Below are positions 33,139-42,202 of a DNA stretch of 64,000 nt, piece by piece. Under the pieces are notes generated by a model that made no database searches, had not been told where the DNA came from, and saw only the letters and a program-made list of their open reading frames with translations. Origin of the DNA: Cryomorphaceae bacterium 1068 (GTDB lineage: Bacteria; Bacteroidota; Bacteroidia; Flavobacteriales_D; Cryomorphaceae). Each line of letters begins with the position of its first letter. The stretch's first letter is position 1. Location: contig JAPVXR010000011.1 of the NCBI GenBank assembly GCA_027214385.1, forward strand, positions 1 through 64,000, in the 5' to 3' direction. The position numbers and the translations under genes are program-made.

Positions 33139-34388
33139 TGCCGAAGGAGAAATTTTATTTCACGGGCAATTCTCTTTCCAGGCGTTCTTTGTACTCCGCT
33201 TTTGGTTCAATGATCAGTGGGCGAAAGAAGAGATGCCTGAGCCAATCACATGAACTTTTAGCCGATTACTTCAATGTTAGTTCTGATCAGATATTCCTCT
33301 TTTCGGCAGGTCGGATGTCGGTTTATGCCTTGCTTAAATCATTGAAACTTGATTCCCATGACGAAGTAATAGTGGCAGGTTACACTTGTGTGGTATTGAC
33401 CAATGCTGTGAAATTTGCCGGTCAGCCGCTCAAGTATGTAGACATCAACCCCGAAAACTTCAATCCCAATACGGAGTCGCTTCAAGCGATGATTTCAGAG
33501 AGAACTAAGATTTTGATTCTCCCCCATAACTTCGGAATCACCTATCAAGACATCGGTAAAATTAAAGAAGAATATCCCCATCTGGTGATCATAGAGGATG
33601 TGGCGCACAGCTTTGGATCCAAAGACAAAGCAGGCCAACTTTGCGGTACCATTGGTGATGCTTCTTTTTTCAGTTTGGAATACTCCAAACCCGTAACTGC
33701 CGGTATGGGCGGCATCATGATCATAAATAATAGAAACCTCCTTCCCGCTTTTAAATCGGATTTTGAGCACATCGAAACGGCAAATACTTCTGGTGCAATG
33801 CGCATTTTGCTTACACTTTATGCAATGGTGCTGAGTCGCTCTAAAGTGACTTCGTTCTTACATATAAATAGCATGAGGTTCTTGAGGCGCAGTAAACTCG
33901 GATACGCTACTTCCAAAGAGGAGGTAGAAGGCATCAAGCCAACCAACTACCCTACCCGAATTCACCCCATCCTTTCTTGTGTTTTGGTGCAGCAGCTAAA
34001 AGATATTGCGTCTATAAATGTTAGAAAACGGGAAATAGTAAGTCAGTACGCTGCGATTCTTTCGAAGTTCAAATCCATTCAAACCATAGATGTTGAGAAT
34101 GCTGTACTGATTCGTTACCCCATTCTTTTTGGTCGAGAGGTAAGTCTTGAGCAAATCAACGCCTTAAGGGCAGAGGCGATTTCTCGAGGGTATCGCTTTG
34201 GTGTCTGGTTCAACGATGTAGTTCATCCCAAAGGGTCGTTCCGCTACATGTATGATGAGGGAACTTGCAAGGTGGGAGAGTGGGTGTCGGAGCGCATCCT
34301 CAACCTTCCAGTAAATGCCTTTCACCTGCCGAGTAAAAAGCAATTAGCAGAGCTGGAAAGCATGATTCGAAAACATGGGATCAACTAG
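33138..34388 (+). CDS. DegT/DnrJ/EryC1/StrS-family aminotransferase
   Basis: A 416-residue PLP enzyme of the sugar aminotransferase family. Features are DEVIVAGYTCVVLTNAVKFA, VIIEDVAHSFGSKDK and the PLP-lysine segment FSLEYSKPVTAGMGG, where the Lys is kept within a diverged context. Enzymes of this family transfer an amino group to keto-sugar nucleotides, or in some members act as dehydratases. An N-terminal extension of about 40 residues (FTGNSLSRRSLYSAFGSMIS) is longer than in the paralogue at 40982. It overlaps the acyltransferase gene by one base. Substrate unknown. Confidence 0.82.
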   Translation: MPKEKFYFTGNSLSRRSLYSAFGSMISGRKKRCLSQSHELLADYFNVSSDQIFLFSAGRMSVYALLKSLKLDSHDEVIVAGYTCVVLTNAVKFAGQPLKYVDINPENFNPNTESLQAMISERTKILILPHNFGITYQDIGKIKEEYPHLVIIEDVAHSFGSKDKAGQLCGTIGDASFFSLEYSKPVTAGMGGIMIINNRNLLPAFKSDFEHIETANTSGAMRILLTLYAMVLSRSKVTSFLHINSMRFLRRSKLGYATSKEEVEGIKPTNYPTRIHPILSCVLVQQLKDIASINVRKREIVSQYAAILSKFKSIQTIDVENAVLIRYPILFGREVSLEQINALRAEAISRGYRFGVWFNDVVHPKGSFRYMYDEGTCKVGEWVSERILNLPVNAFHLPSKKQLAELESMIRKHGIN

Positions 34389-34426
34389 TTCTCATTACTT
34401 CAACTATTTTCGCATCAGATTAGAAA

Positions 34427-35482
34427 ATGTCTGAAAGAAAACCATATCGACTTTTGGTGGTGGCTCCTCACGGGATTCACTTGAAAAATTTTCTGAAGCG
34501 GATTGAGTCAGAAACCGAAGCCGTTCACGTGATCACCTCAATGAAAGGTGATGTCGGGCACCCTGAGACAATAGTTGATTTTTCATACCGAAACCCAGTG
34601 AATTTCTTGAATACACCGAAGCAAATTCGAGCTGTATGCAAAGAGTTTAAGCCTGATCTGGTACATTCGCAGCAACTCAATTCAGTCAGTTTTTTTACCA
34701 TGAATGCTATAAGAGGAACAAATATTCCCTTTGTGGCTACTGCATGGGGATCGGATATCTTGGTTAATTCAAAGCGTGGCGGTTTTTTGAGTTGGGTACT
34801 TCGACGAATTCTGAGAACGGCCGATGCATTTACCGCTGATTCTCAAGAAGTAGCAGATCGTATGCGTGAAATTGCCAACAAGGATTTGCACATTTCCGTC
34901 TGCAATTTTGGGGCTGAAAAGCCGAGCATCACCATACCGAAAGAAAACATTATTTACAGCAATCGCTTGCACAACCCCTTGTATCGAATTGATAAGGTCA
35001 TTCGAGCTTTTGGTCAGTTTAAAAATTCGGATGCAGGCAGAGACTGGAAATTGGTTGTGGCAGGAAGTGGAAGTGAGACGGATAAATTAATTGCTTTAGC
35101 CAATCAGTTAGAACTCGGTGAAAGCATAAATTTTCAAGGTTGGGTGGAAAACGAGCAAAACGCTGAAAACTACGCCAAGGCAAAGGTGTGGGTATCGATA
35201 CCCGAATCTGATGCAACGCCGATTTCTCTACTCGAGGCGATGTACCATGGTTGTTTTCCCGTAGTCATTGGTCTTCCTTCCATTCGGGAATGGATTGAGG
35301 ACGGCGTAAATGGAAAGCTTGTCAACGATGTCAATTCGAGTTTTCTTGCAGACGGTTTGAATCAGATTGACCAAGGAGTGGCTCAAAAGAATCGAGAGCT
35401 AATTGATAGAAAGGGAAGCGTGGAGGTAGCCAAAAAATGTTTCTCAAGTCTTCATCGACTCATGATTAAAAAATCTAACTAA
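34427..35482 (+). CDS. Glycosyltransferase, family 4 type
   Basis: A 351-residue GT-B glycosyltransferase. The N-terminal half has the Rossmann start RLLVVAPHGIHLKNFL and the DLVHSQQLN loop; the C-terminal half has WKLVVAGSGSETDKLIALA and the donor-binding VSIPESDATPISLLEAMYHG, which fits the E-x7-E motif of GT4 (first Glu in PESDA, second in LLEA). It probably adds one sugar to the lipid-linked repeat unit in the cytosol. A possible -7 variant TATTTTCG lies at 34405-34412, 14 nt upstream of the ATG; support is weak. The next gene begins 3 nt after its stop. Confidence 0.88.
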   Translation: MSERKPYRLLVVAPHGIHLKNFLKRIESETEAVHVITSMKGDVGHPETIVDFSYRNPVNFLNTPKQIRAVCKEFKPDLVHSQQLNSVSFFTMNAIRGTNIPFVATAWGSDILVNSKRGGFLSWVLRRILRTADAFTADSQEVADRMREIANKDLHISVCNFGAEKPSITIPKENIIYSNRLHNPLYRIDKVIRAFGQFKNSDAGRDWKLVVAGSGSETDKLIALANQLELGESINFQGWVENEQNAENYAKAKVWVSIPESDATPISLLEAMYHGCFPVVIGLPSIREWIEDGVNGKLVNDVNSSFLADGLNQIDQGVAQKNRELIDRKGSVEVAKKCFSSLHRLMIKKSN

Positions 35483-35485
35483 AGC

Positions 35486-36616
35486 TTGAAAGACCATAAA
35501 CAAAGTCAAAATGACTTCAGTAAGGTTCGGGTCGTCCACATTTCCACGGTTCATTCTTCATCAGACCATCGCCTGCTCGACAAGGAGTGCAAGACACTTG
35601 CAGAAGCTGGGTTTGACACCTTTCTCATAGCCAGAGCAGATAAGGATTACACCAAGTTCGGTGTTCAAGTTTTGGCCTTTCCCACTTATAAAAGTCGAAT
35701 TTCCCGAGCTACGATTGGGGTATGGAAGATTACGCTGAGGGCAATAAGCCTAAAACCAAAAATAGCTCATATTCACGATCCCGAACTCTTATGGTCTTCT
35801 TGGATATTCCGCCTATTCGGGATTAAATTTATCTACGATTCTCACGAGCATGTCCCCAATCAAATAACCAGTAAGCCATGGATCAAACCAACTTGGTTTA
35901 GGCGGCTAATTGCTTTTTTTGCATCAGGTTATGAGCACTTTTTCTGTCTTTTTGCAAATAAGGTTATTTCGGTTGTCCCTGAGATTGTCGAAAGATTCCC
36001 TGAGAACAAACGATTGATGATAAGGAATTTCCCACCTTTTGATTCAAGTCAACCTCCAATTGATCACATCAAAACGAAAAAGATTGTTGCCATTTATGCA
36101 GGCGGCTTAACTAGAATTCGCGGAATAGCCGAAATCATTCAAGCATTTGCTGAACTTGGTTCGGGCTTTGAATTGAGGCTTTTGGGGCCTTGGGATACTG
36201 AAGATTTCAGAGCTGATTGTATGTCCAATGCGGGTGAAAATGTCAAATATCTCGGCTTAGTCTCTCCGGCTGAAGTTTCGAAGCAAATTCGCCAAGCTGA
36301 TATTGGTCTGGCGATACTCTATCCCGTAAAAAATTACCTCATGAGTTACCCCGTTAAAGCCTTTGAGTATATGAAAGAAGGTGTTCCGATCGTGATGTCA
36401 TCATTTCCCTATTGGAAAGAACTCTACTCATCCTGTGCGGAGTTTGTAGATCCGCACGATATCAGTCAAATCAAAGAAGCCATAGAAACCTTGGGGAAGT
36501 CTCCTGAGAAACGAACGGAATTCGGTCTCAGCGGATACCGCTTGGTAAAGGAAGTTTACAATTGGGAGAGCGAGGGAGAGAATCTCAAAGAAGCCTATCT
36601 TTCGCTATTGAAGTAA
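35486..36616 (+). CDS. Glycosyltransferase, family 4 type
   Basis: A 376-residue GT-B glycosyltransferase. RVVHISTVHSSSDHRLLDKE and KIAHIHDPELLWSSWIFRLF are typical of the N-terminal domain; KKIVAIYAGGLTRIRGIAEI and SYPVKAFEYMKEGVPIVMS form the C-terminal donor site, with the Glu in FEYMKEG in the usual place. A hydrophobic stretch (LIAFFASGYEHFFCLFANKV) may associate with the membrane. Translation appears to start at a TTG at 35486, just 3 nt after the previous stop; no ATG precedes the conserved part. Expected role: addition of a sugar to the lipid-linked repeat unit. Confidence 0.86.
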   Translation: MKDHKQSQNDFSKVRVVHISTVHSSSDHRLLDKECKTLAEAGFDTFLIARADKDYTKFGVQVLAFPTYKSRISRATIGVWKITLRAISLKPKIAHIHDPELLWSSWIFRLFGIKFIYDSHEHVPNQITSKPWIKPTWFRRLIAFFASGYEHFFCLFANKVISVVPEIVERFPENKRLMIRNFPPFDSSQPPIDHIKTKKIVAIYAGGLTRIRGIAEIIQAFAELGSGFELRLLGPWDTEDFRADCMSNAGENVKYLGLVSPAEVSKQIRQADIGLAILYPVKNYLMSYPVKAFEYMKEGVPIVMSSFPYWKELYSSCAEFVDPHDISQIKEAIETLGKSPEKRTEFGLSGYRLVKEVYNWESEGENLKEAYLSLLK

Positions 36617-36632
36617 AGAGAAATTAGATTTC

Positions 36633-36656
36633 ATCGATCTCACTGTGGTGAGCGAT
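36633..36656 (+). promoter_or_regulatory. Hairpin in the polysaccharide operon
   Basis: ATCG at 36633-36636 and CTCAC at 36639-36643 pair with GTGAG at 36648-36652 and CGAT at 36653-36656: 9 bp with a 2-nt bulge and a TGTG loop. It lies just after one glycosyltransferase gene and 16 nt before the GTG start of the next gene. A five-codon frame (ATG AAA AGC GCG TGG TAA, 36661-36678) follows and overlaps that GTG. No U tract is present, so this is not a normal terminator. Confidence 0.4.
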
Positions 36657-36671
36657 TAATATGAAAAGCGC

Positions 36672-37616
36672 GTGGTAACCCGTATCGTAGATAGCTTTAT
36701 AACTGAAGGCAAAAGTCCATTCTTCTTGTCAGAGTTGTGGTGTGCATCGCTAGGGTCTGAATTAAAAAAGTTAAGCGTTTTTAAGTCCGAAAAGGATAAG
36801 GAACCCATTGCCAATTTGACCTTTTATGCCTATCGACGTATGGGTGTAGATGCGGTCATTACTCCGCCAATGGCACCTCACTGCGGGCTTCACTTTTATC
36901 ACCGCACCGAAAAAAAGTTGAGTCGTTACAGCGATGAAAAAAGAGCCTTAAGATCGATCGCTGAATACCTTGCTGAGAAATATCCATCAGCTCATGTCGA
37001 TTTAGCTCTTCCTCCTGAGATTAAGGATATTCAGCCCTTCAAGCAAGCCGAGTTTAAATCGGATGTCTCTTATACTTATTTATTGGAAATTGAAAGGAGA
37101 ACTGAACAGGATCTACTTTCAGAAATGAGTTCTGAGCGACGAAAGAACATTCGAGATGCCGAAAAGAAGGGCTACGATGTCAGAATAAATTCAGAGCCTG
37201 AGGCTATTGTCACCTTGGTTCAAGATACGCTCGAATCAAAAGGCGTGAAGTCGAAAACCGAGCAGTTAACTCACCTTATCAAAGAAGGGAAGGGTAAGGT
37301 ATTCACAGTGTCAGTATTCCGTCAAGACGAATTGCAATCGGCAGCCGTAATCGCTTTAGATAAATCAAAGGCATACTACCTTGCTGGCGGAACAAAAAAG
37401 GAAACTGCTGAAGCAGGAGCCTTGGTTCTTTGGAGGGCTATTTTAGAAGCACGAAAACACAGTGTGCAACACTTTGATTTTTTAGGCTCCTCAAATCCTG
37501 CAATCGAAAAATTTTTTCGTGGTTTCGGTGGACAGTTAACTCCATACTTCCGCATTATTGCTGACAATGTCGTTTTCGATTTTCTTCGGTCTGCAAAAAG
37601 AACGCTAGGGAAATGA
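36672..37616 (+). CDS. GNAT/FemAB-type acyl- or peptidyl-transferase
   Basis: A 314-residue protein with two related GNAT-like halves, as in the FemAB/BioF2-like acetyltransferase families. The central MSSERRKNIRDAEKKGYDV and the C-terminal AYYLAGGTKKETAEAGALVL and HFDFLGSSNPAIEKFFRGFG are typical; in this group the last motif contacts the substrate. Members near polysaccharide genes are thought to add acyl or aminoacyl groups to sugars, but no reaction is assigned here. The start is a GTG at 36672. Its stop overlaps the ATG of the next gene by 4 nt. Confidence 0.8.
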   Translation: MVTRIVDSFITEGKSPFFLSELWCASLGSELKKLSVFKSEKDKEPIANLTFYAYRRMGVDAVITPPMAPHCGLHFYHRTEKKLSRYSDEKRALRSIAEYLAEKYPSAHVDLALPPEIKDIQPFKQAEFKSDVSYTYLLEIERRTEQDLLSEMSSERRKNIRDAEKKGYDVRINSEPEAIVTLVQDTLESKGVKSKTEQLTHLIKEGKGKVFTVSVFRQDELQSAAVIALDKSKAYYLAGGTKKETAEAGALVLWRAILEARKHSVQHFDFLGSSNPAIEKFFRGFGGQLTPYFRIIADNVVFDFLRSAKRTLGK

Positions 37617-38836
37617 ATGGAACACGGCGAAATCTCATGCGTGACTTTTCTCTGTACGAAGGTGCTATTTGCCTTCTGGCATTCTCCATCCCCGTTATTA
37701 AATACGGTATTCAAATTCCTATTATCCTTCTAGTCATTGCTTGGCTTTTCGCCAAAAAGCAGGTGGATAAAAAAGTCCTTATTCCTATCTTACTTTTTGC
37801 TGCGATTTACATCTTCCATCTTATTGCCATGCTTTATACCGAGAATGTCGATAGAGGCTCGAAAGATCTTGTCCAAAAGCTCTCGCTCATACTTTTTCCC
37901 GTGATAATTGGAACGGGGCCAAAGCTTAGCGAAAAGATGCGAGCTACCGGGATGAAATTCTTTGTTTTAGGAACCCTGACCGCAGTGCTCTTTGCATTTG
38001 TTTCTTCGGCAATAGCTTATAGCTCTTCAGGAATCATTTCTGAATTTTATATGTCGAGTTTCTCGCCATCTCATCACCCTTCTTACATCAGTTTTTACGT
38101 GGTTATTGCCTTGGCCATATTGCTTTTGAGAATCGAGAAAAACACGGAATCCAAAAAAGCACCTCCACTTTGGCTGGCTGTTTTGTTTCTAAGCTTAACC
38201 TTGATCTTTCCTGCCAGTAAGATGGGGTTCATAAACTGGTCCATGGTAGCTTTCATCTTCCTTTTGAAGTGGCTGATTTTGAAACCGCGTCATAGAAAGT
38301 CTGCTCTTCTATTGCTCGGTGTCGGGCTACTATTTTTTCTCTTTATGAAATTTGATCCCGTCGCTAGCGCGCGTATTGGGAAGGCCGTTGAGGTCACTTC
38401 ACAAATCGATCAACCAAGCAATGAATCGCAAATCGAGAGCAATACGGCTCGCCTCTACTCTTGGAGTACCTCGCTGATGCTGATTAAAGAGAATCCCATT
38501 GGTGTCGGCACAGGCGATATCAACGACGCTATGGTTTCCGCATACAGGAAACAAGGTTTAGACGATCTCGCTGCAAAGAGCCTCAACCCTCATAATGAGT
38601 TTCTTCAAATTGCGGTTGCTATTGGAATTCCTGCCGCTTTGGTCTTTCTCTTTTCATTGGTTTATCCTTTTGGCAAAATCTTTCGGGAGAAAGATTGGAT
38701 CTATGGAATTTTTCTCTTGAGCATTTTCATGCAATTTTCCGTTGAATCGATGCTCGAAAAGCAAAGCGGTGTGATCTTCTTTGCCTTTTTTAATGCTTTC
38801 TTTTTCTTTTCACCCAAATCTCTAAAATGGGGTTAA
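37613..38836 (+). CDS. O-antigen polymerase/ligase-like membrane protein (Wzy/WaaL)
   Basis: A 407-residue protein with about ten to twelve membrane segments and one larger periplasmic loop (residues about 250-330) before the last helices. The loop contains SNTARLYSWSTSLMLIKENP, GVGTGDIND and SLNPHNEFLQIAVAIGIPAA, the H-N-x-x-L pattern of O-antigen ligases and polymerases. Together with the flippase at 31299 this points to Wzx/Wzy-type assembly. It could equally attach the polymer to a lipid or protein acceptor. An ATGA overlap joins it to the previous gene, and its last 10 nt overlap the next gene. Confidence 0.86.
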   Translation: MNGTRRNLMRDFSLYEGAICLLAFSIPVIKYGIQIPIILLVIAWLFAKKQVDKKVLIPILLFAAIYIFHLIAMLYTENVDRGSKDLVQKLSLILFPVIIGTGPKLSEKMRATGMKFFVLGTLTAVLFAFVSSAIAYSSSGIISEFYMSSFSPSHHPSYISFYVVIALAILLLRIEKNTESKKAPPLWLAVLFLSLTLIFPASKMGFINWSMVAFIFLLKWLILKPRHRKSALLLLGVGLLFFLFMKFDPVASARIGKAVEVTSQIDQPSNESQIESNTARLYSWSTSLMLIKENPIGVGTGDINDAMVSAYRKQGLDDLAAKSLNPHNEFLQIAVAIGIPAALVFLFSLVYPFGKIFREKDWIYGIFLLSIFMQFSVESMLEKQSGVIFFAFFNAFFFFSPKSLKWG

Positions 38837-39858
38837 AATTCGTTTCGATCATCATCCCCTGCCGCAATGAGGTGAATTTTATTCAAGGCGTATTGAATTC
38901 CATCTCGGCTCAAGACTACCCGAAAGATTCTCTGGAAATCATCGTAGCCGATGGAATGAGCGATGATGGAACCAGAGATAAACTGCGTGAGCTATCAAGT
39001 TCTTATCCCAACTTAAAGGTGATAGACAATCCGAATCGAGTGACTCCCGATGCGCTCAATTTGGCTATTGAAGCATCGAAAGGAGAGGTGATTGTGCGAC
39101 TTGACGCCCACTCAAATTACCCTTCCAATTACATTTCAAGATTGGTAACTGAATTGTTCCGTTTGGATGCTGAAAATGTAGGCGGAGTCTGGATTACAAC
39201 TCCTGCAAACTCTGGGACCGTCGCAACTGCCATTGCCTTAGCTACTTCTCATCCATTGGGCATTGGCAATGCAAGCTATCGCTTGGAGAACCCTGAGATT
39301 ACGGAAGTAGATACCGTTCCATTCGGCTGTTTTAAAAGAAGCATCTTTGATCAAATCGGTCTTTTTGATACGGATCTGATCAGAAATCAAGACGACGAAT
39401 TTAACGGGCGAATAATTAAGAATGGCGGTAAGATTTTTTTGGTGCCTGATGTAGAAATCGAGTATTACGCCAGAGCGACTTTTGGAACCATGGTCAAAAT
39501 GTTTTACCAATATGGACTCTTCAAGCCATTGGTGAATATCAAGTTAGGGCATCCCGCAACTCTCCGGCAATTCGCACCTCCCATTTTTACATTGGGTCTT
39601 TTGTGTTTACCCATTGCCCTCTTGTTGGATTGGTTGTTTTTAATTTGGTCAACAATTTATACCATCTATTTTTGGATCAATGCCTTTGTTTCGTCAAAAA
39701 TTGCCTGGCGGGAAAAAAGAAGCGGTCTTGCGCCTCGCCTTTTTTTGGCATTCTTTCTTATTCATTTTTCTTATGGCTGGGGCTATTTGAAAGGGATATT
39801 CAAATTTGTTCTCTTGAAAAATAAGGTCCGTGCAGACCAAACGAACTTATCTCGTTAA
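38827..39858 (+). CDS. Glycosyltransferase, family 2
   Basis: A 343-residue GT-A enzyme. The N-terminal catalytic domain shows FVSIIIPCRNEVNFIQGVLN, IIVADGMSDDGTRDKLREL and the metal-binding RLDAHSNYPSNYI; a second acidic site is in NQDDEFNGRIIKNGGKI (the ED/DD motif). The C-terminal 90 residues hold two or three hydrophobic helices (FTLGLLCLPIALLLDWLFLI, FLIHFSYGWGYLKGIF) that anchor it to the inner membrane, as in ExoA-like succinoglycan glycosyltransferases. It overlaps the polymerase gene by 10 nt, so translation is likely coupled. Confidence 0.9.
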   Translation: MGLKFVSIIIPCRNEVNFIQGVLNSISAQDYPKDSLEIIVADGMSDDGTRDKLRELSSSYPNLKVIDNPNRVTPDALNLAIEASKGEVIVRLDAHSNYPSNYISRLVTELFRLDAENVGGVWITTPANSGTVATAIALATSHPLGIGNASYRLENPEITEVDTVPFGCFKRSIFDQIGLFDTDLIRNQDDEFNGRIIKNGGKIFLVPDVEIEYYARATFGTMVKMFYQYGLFKPLVNIKLGHPATLRQFAPPIFTLGLLCLPIALLLDWLFLIWSTIYTIYFWINAFVSSKIAWREKRSGLAPRLFLAFFLIHFSYGWGYLKGIFKFVLLKNKVRADQTNLSR

Positions 39859-39860
39859 CG

Positions 39861-40946
39861 ATGATGAAAATCTTAACCATAGTAGGAGCGCGGCCTCAAT
39901 TTGTGAAGGCAGCCACCATCAGCCGTCAGGTAGCGAATGATCCCGAAGTCGAAGAAGTTCTCGTCCACACTGGGCAGCATTTCGATGCCAATATGAGCGA
40001 GGTCTTTTTCACGGAAATGGAAATTCCCAAGCCCAAGTACAATTTGGACATCAACGCTCTCGGTCACGGAGCCATGACGGGTAGAATGCTCGAGGGAATT
40101 GAGAAATTGATCCTCGAGGAGAAACCTGATGTGTTACTGGTTTACGGCGATACAAACTCTACCATAGCGGGAGCATTGGCAGCTAGAAAAATTCACGTAA
40201 AAGTGGGCCACGTGGAAGCAGGATTGCGCAGCTTCAATATGGACATGCCCGAAGAAGTGAACCGCATTCTCACCGATCGAATCTCTGACTTTCTCTACTG
40301 CCCCACGGATACCGCAGTGAAAAACCTTGACCGCGAGGGGTATGCCCTCCTCGGAGCTGAGGTGGTGCGAACAGGAGACGTCATGTACGATGCTGCCTTG
40401 TTTTATGCCCTACGCTCGGCTGAACTTTCTACCGTGATCAAAGAGATTCCACACGAAAAATTTGCGCTGTGCACGCTTCATCGCGCTGAAAACACGGATG
40501 ATCCTGAGCGTCTCACTGCTTTCGTTGAGAGCCTCAATGAAATTCACAAGCAGCTTCCTGTAGTTTGCCCTTTGCACCCGCGAACGAACAAGAAACTGGC
40601 CGAGCATGGACTCCAACTCGAGGTTCATACCATCGACCCCGTCGGATACTTCGACATGGTGGAATTGCTCAAGCATTGCCAATTGGTTTTAACCGATAGC
40701 GGCGGCTTGCAGAAAGAAGCTTTCTTCTTCAAAAAGCCTTGCATCACCATGCGCGACCAAACCGAGTGGGTTGAATTGGTCGAAAATGGATTCAATGTCT
40801 TGGCGTCGCCAAATCGCGAGAGCATGCTATCCGCATTCGAAACCATGACCTCCACAAGCATCAACTTTGAAATGGATCTATACGGCGATGGAAACGCAGC
40901 TGCAGCCATTCTCCGTCACCTCAAGGAAGCGATAAAAGGCGCTTAG
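39861..40946 (+). CDS. wecB: UDP-N-acetylglucosamine 2-epimerase, non-hydrolysing
   Basis: A 361-residue enzyme that interconverts UDP-N-acetylglucosamine and UDP-N-acetylmannosamine. Family motifs are ILTIVGARPQFVKAATISRQ, HTGQHFDANMSEVFF, LLVYGDTNSTIAGALAA, VGHVEAGLRSFNMDMPEEVN and LVLTDSGGLQKEAFFFKKPC. The start may be either of two adjacent ATGs at 39861 or 39864. UDP-ManNAc is usually oxidised by WecC to UDP-ManNAcA or used directly; no wecC lies in this locus. The gene ends the AT-richer block and precedes a separate promoter at 40955. Confidence 0.94.
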   Translation: MMKILTIVGARPQFVKAATISRQVANDPEVEEVLVHTGQHFDANMSEVFFTEMEIPKPKYNLDINALGHGAMTGRMLEGIEKLILEEKPDVLLVYGDTNSTIAGALAARKIHVKVGHVEAGLRSFNMDMPEEVNRILTDRISDFLYCPTDTAVKNLDREGYALLGAEVVRTGDVMYDAALFYALRSAELSTVIKEIPHEKFALCTLHRAENTDDPERLTAFVESLNEIHKQLPVVCPLHPRTNKKLAEHGLQLEVHTIDPVGYFDMVELLKHCQLVLTDSGGLQKEAFFFKKPCITMRDQTEWVELVENGFNVLASPNRESMLSAFETMTSTSINFEMDLYGDGNAAAAILRHLKEAIKGA

Positions 40947-40954
40947 CGATTTCC

Positions 40955-40962
40955 TATCTTTG
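40955..40962 (+). promoter_or_regulatory. -7 box (TATCTTTG) of the second DegT gene
   Basis: An exact TAnnTTTG box in the 35-nt gap after wecB. The predicted start near 40969 leaves a leader of about 13 nt before the ATG at 40982, so the last two genes of the locus can be transcribed independently. Confidence 0.55.
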
Positions 40963-40981
40963 CCCGAAATTATTCCAAGGT

Positions 40982-42202
40982 ATGATACCGTTCTCACCTC
41001 CACGCATGGACCAAAAGATTGTCGACGAAGTAACCGATACATTGCTATCGGGATGGATAACGACTGGCCCGAAGACCAAGCGATTCGAAAAGGAGATCTC
41101 GGCATACACGGGAGCCAAGACCACCATTTGCTTCAATTCGGCTACAGCCGGAATCGAATTGGTACTTCGCTGGTTCGGAGTGGGAGAGGGCGATGAGGTG
41201 ATTATTCCCGCTTACACCTATTGCGCCACGGCCAATGTGGTGGTTCATTGCGGAGCCAAACCCGTCATGGTCGACACGCTACCGAATAGTTTTAACCTCG
41301 ATCCCGAAAAGGTAAGGGAAGCCATCACCGATCGGACAAAAGTTATCGTACCCGTCGATATTGCAGGCTATCCGTGCAATTACGATGAGCTCATAGCAAT
41401 CATACATGATGAAGCTACTAAAGCGCGATTTTCACCACATACCCCCGAGCAAGAAAGGCTGGGGAGGATAATGTTGATGGCCGATTCGGCGCATAGTTTC
41501 GGAGCAACTTACAAAGGCAAGAAGCTAGGCAGCGTTGCCGATGGTACAGCCTTTTCGTTTCACGCTGTAAAAAACCTCACCACCGCTGAGGGAGGCGCCG
41601 TTTGCCTCAATATGCCCGAGCCCTTCGATCACGACGAGATGTACCGCATGCTCAATTTGATGAGCTTGCACGGACAAAGCAAAGACGCCTTGAGCAAAAT
41701 GCAGAAAGGAGCGTGGCGCTACGACGTGACCATTCCCGGGTACAAATGCAATATGACCGACATCCAAGCTTCTATCGGTTTGGTAGAGTTGAGCCGATAC
41801 GATTCCGAAACCCTGAAACGGCGAAAAGAGATTTGTGCACTTTACGATCGGGAGTTTGCCGATTGCGATTGGGCGGTTACGCCAAAGTTTATCGATGACA
41901 ACGGTAGCGAAACTTCCTATCACCTATACCAATTGAGAATCGACGGAGCCTCCGAAGATGACCGCGAGGCCATCATTCAATTTATCGCCGATCGAGACAT
42001 TGCCGTGAATGTCCACTTCATTCCCTTGCCTATGCTTACCGCCTATCGCGAAAGGGGATACCGCATGGAGGATTACCCGAATGCATTCGCGCATTATACC
42101 AATGAGATCAGCCTTCCGCTTTTTTTCAATCTAAAGGATGAGGAAGTTAAAGAAGTAGCATCTGCTGTGAAGGATGCCGTGGCGCAGATTCTAAAAAAAT
42201 GA
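40982..42202 (+). CDS. DegT/DnrJ/EryC1/StrS-family aminotransferase (PglE-like)
   Basis: A 406-residue PLP-dependent sugar aminotransferase with all family marks: RMDQKIVDEVTDTLLSGWIT, TICFNSATAGIELVLRWFG, DEVIIPAYTYCATANVV, MLMADSAHSFGATYKGKKLG, the PLP Lys in SFHAVKNLTTAEGGAV, and a C-terminal HFIPLPMLTAY. It overlaps the PglC-type transferase gene by 4 nt, a pairing often seen where a 4-amino sugar is made and then loaded onto undecaprenyl phosphate. The matching 4,6-dehydratase (PglF-like) is not in the window, so the sugar cannot be named. It has its own promoter. Confidence 0.92.
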   Translation: MIPFSPPRMDQKIVDEVTDTLLSGWITTGPKTKRFEKEISAYTGAKTTICFNSATAGIELVLRWFGVGEGDEVIIPAYTYCATANVVVHCGAKPVMVDTLPNSFNLDPEKVREAITDRTKVIVPVDIAGYPCNYDELIAIIHDEATKARFSPHTPEQERLGRIMLMADSAHSFGATYKGKKLGSVADGTAFSFHAVKNLTTAEGGAVCLNMPEPFDHDEMYRMLNLMSLHGQSKDALSKMQKGAWRYDVTIPGYKCNMTDIQASIGLVELSRYDSETLKRRKEICALYDREFADCDWAVTPKFIDDNGSETSYHLYQLRIDGASEDDREAIIQFIADRDIAVNVHFIPLPMLTAYRERGYRMEDYPNAFAHYTNEISLPLFFNLKDEEVKEVASAVKDAVAQILKK

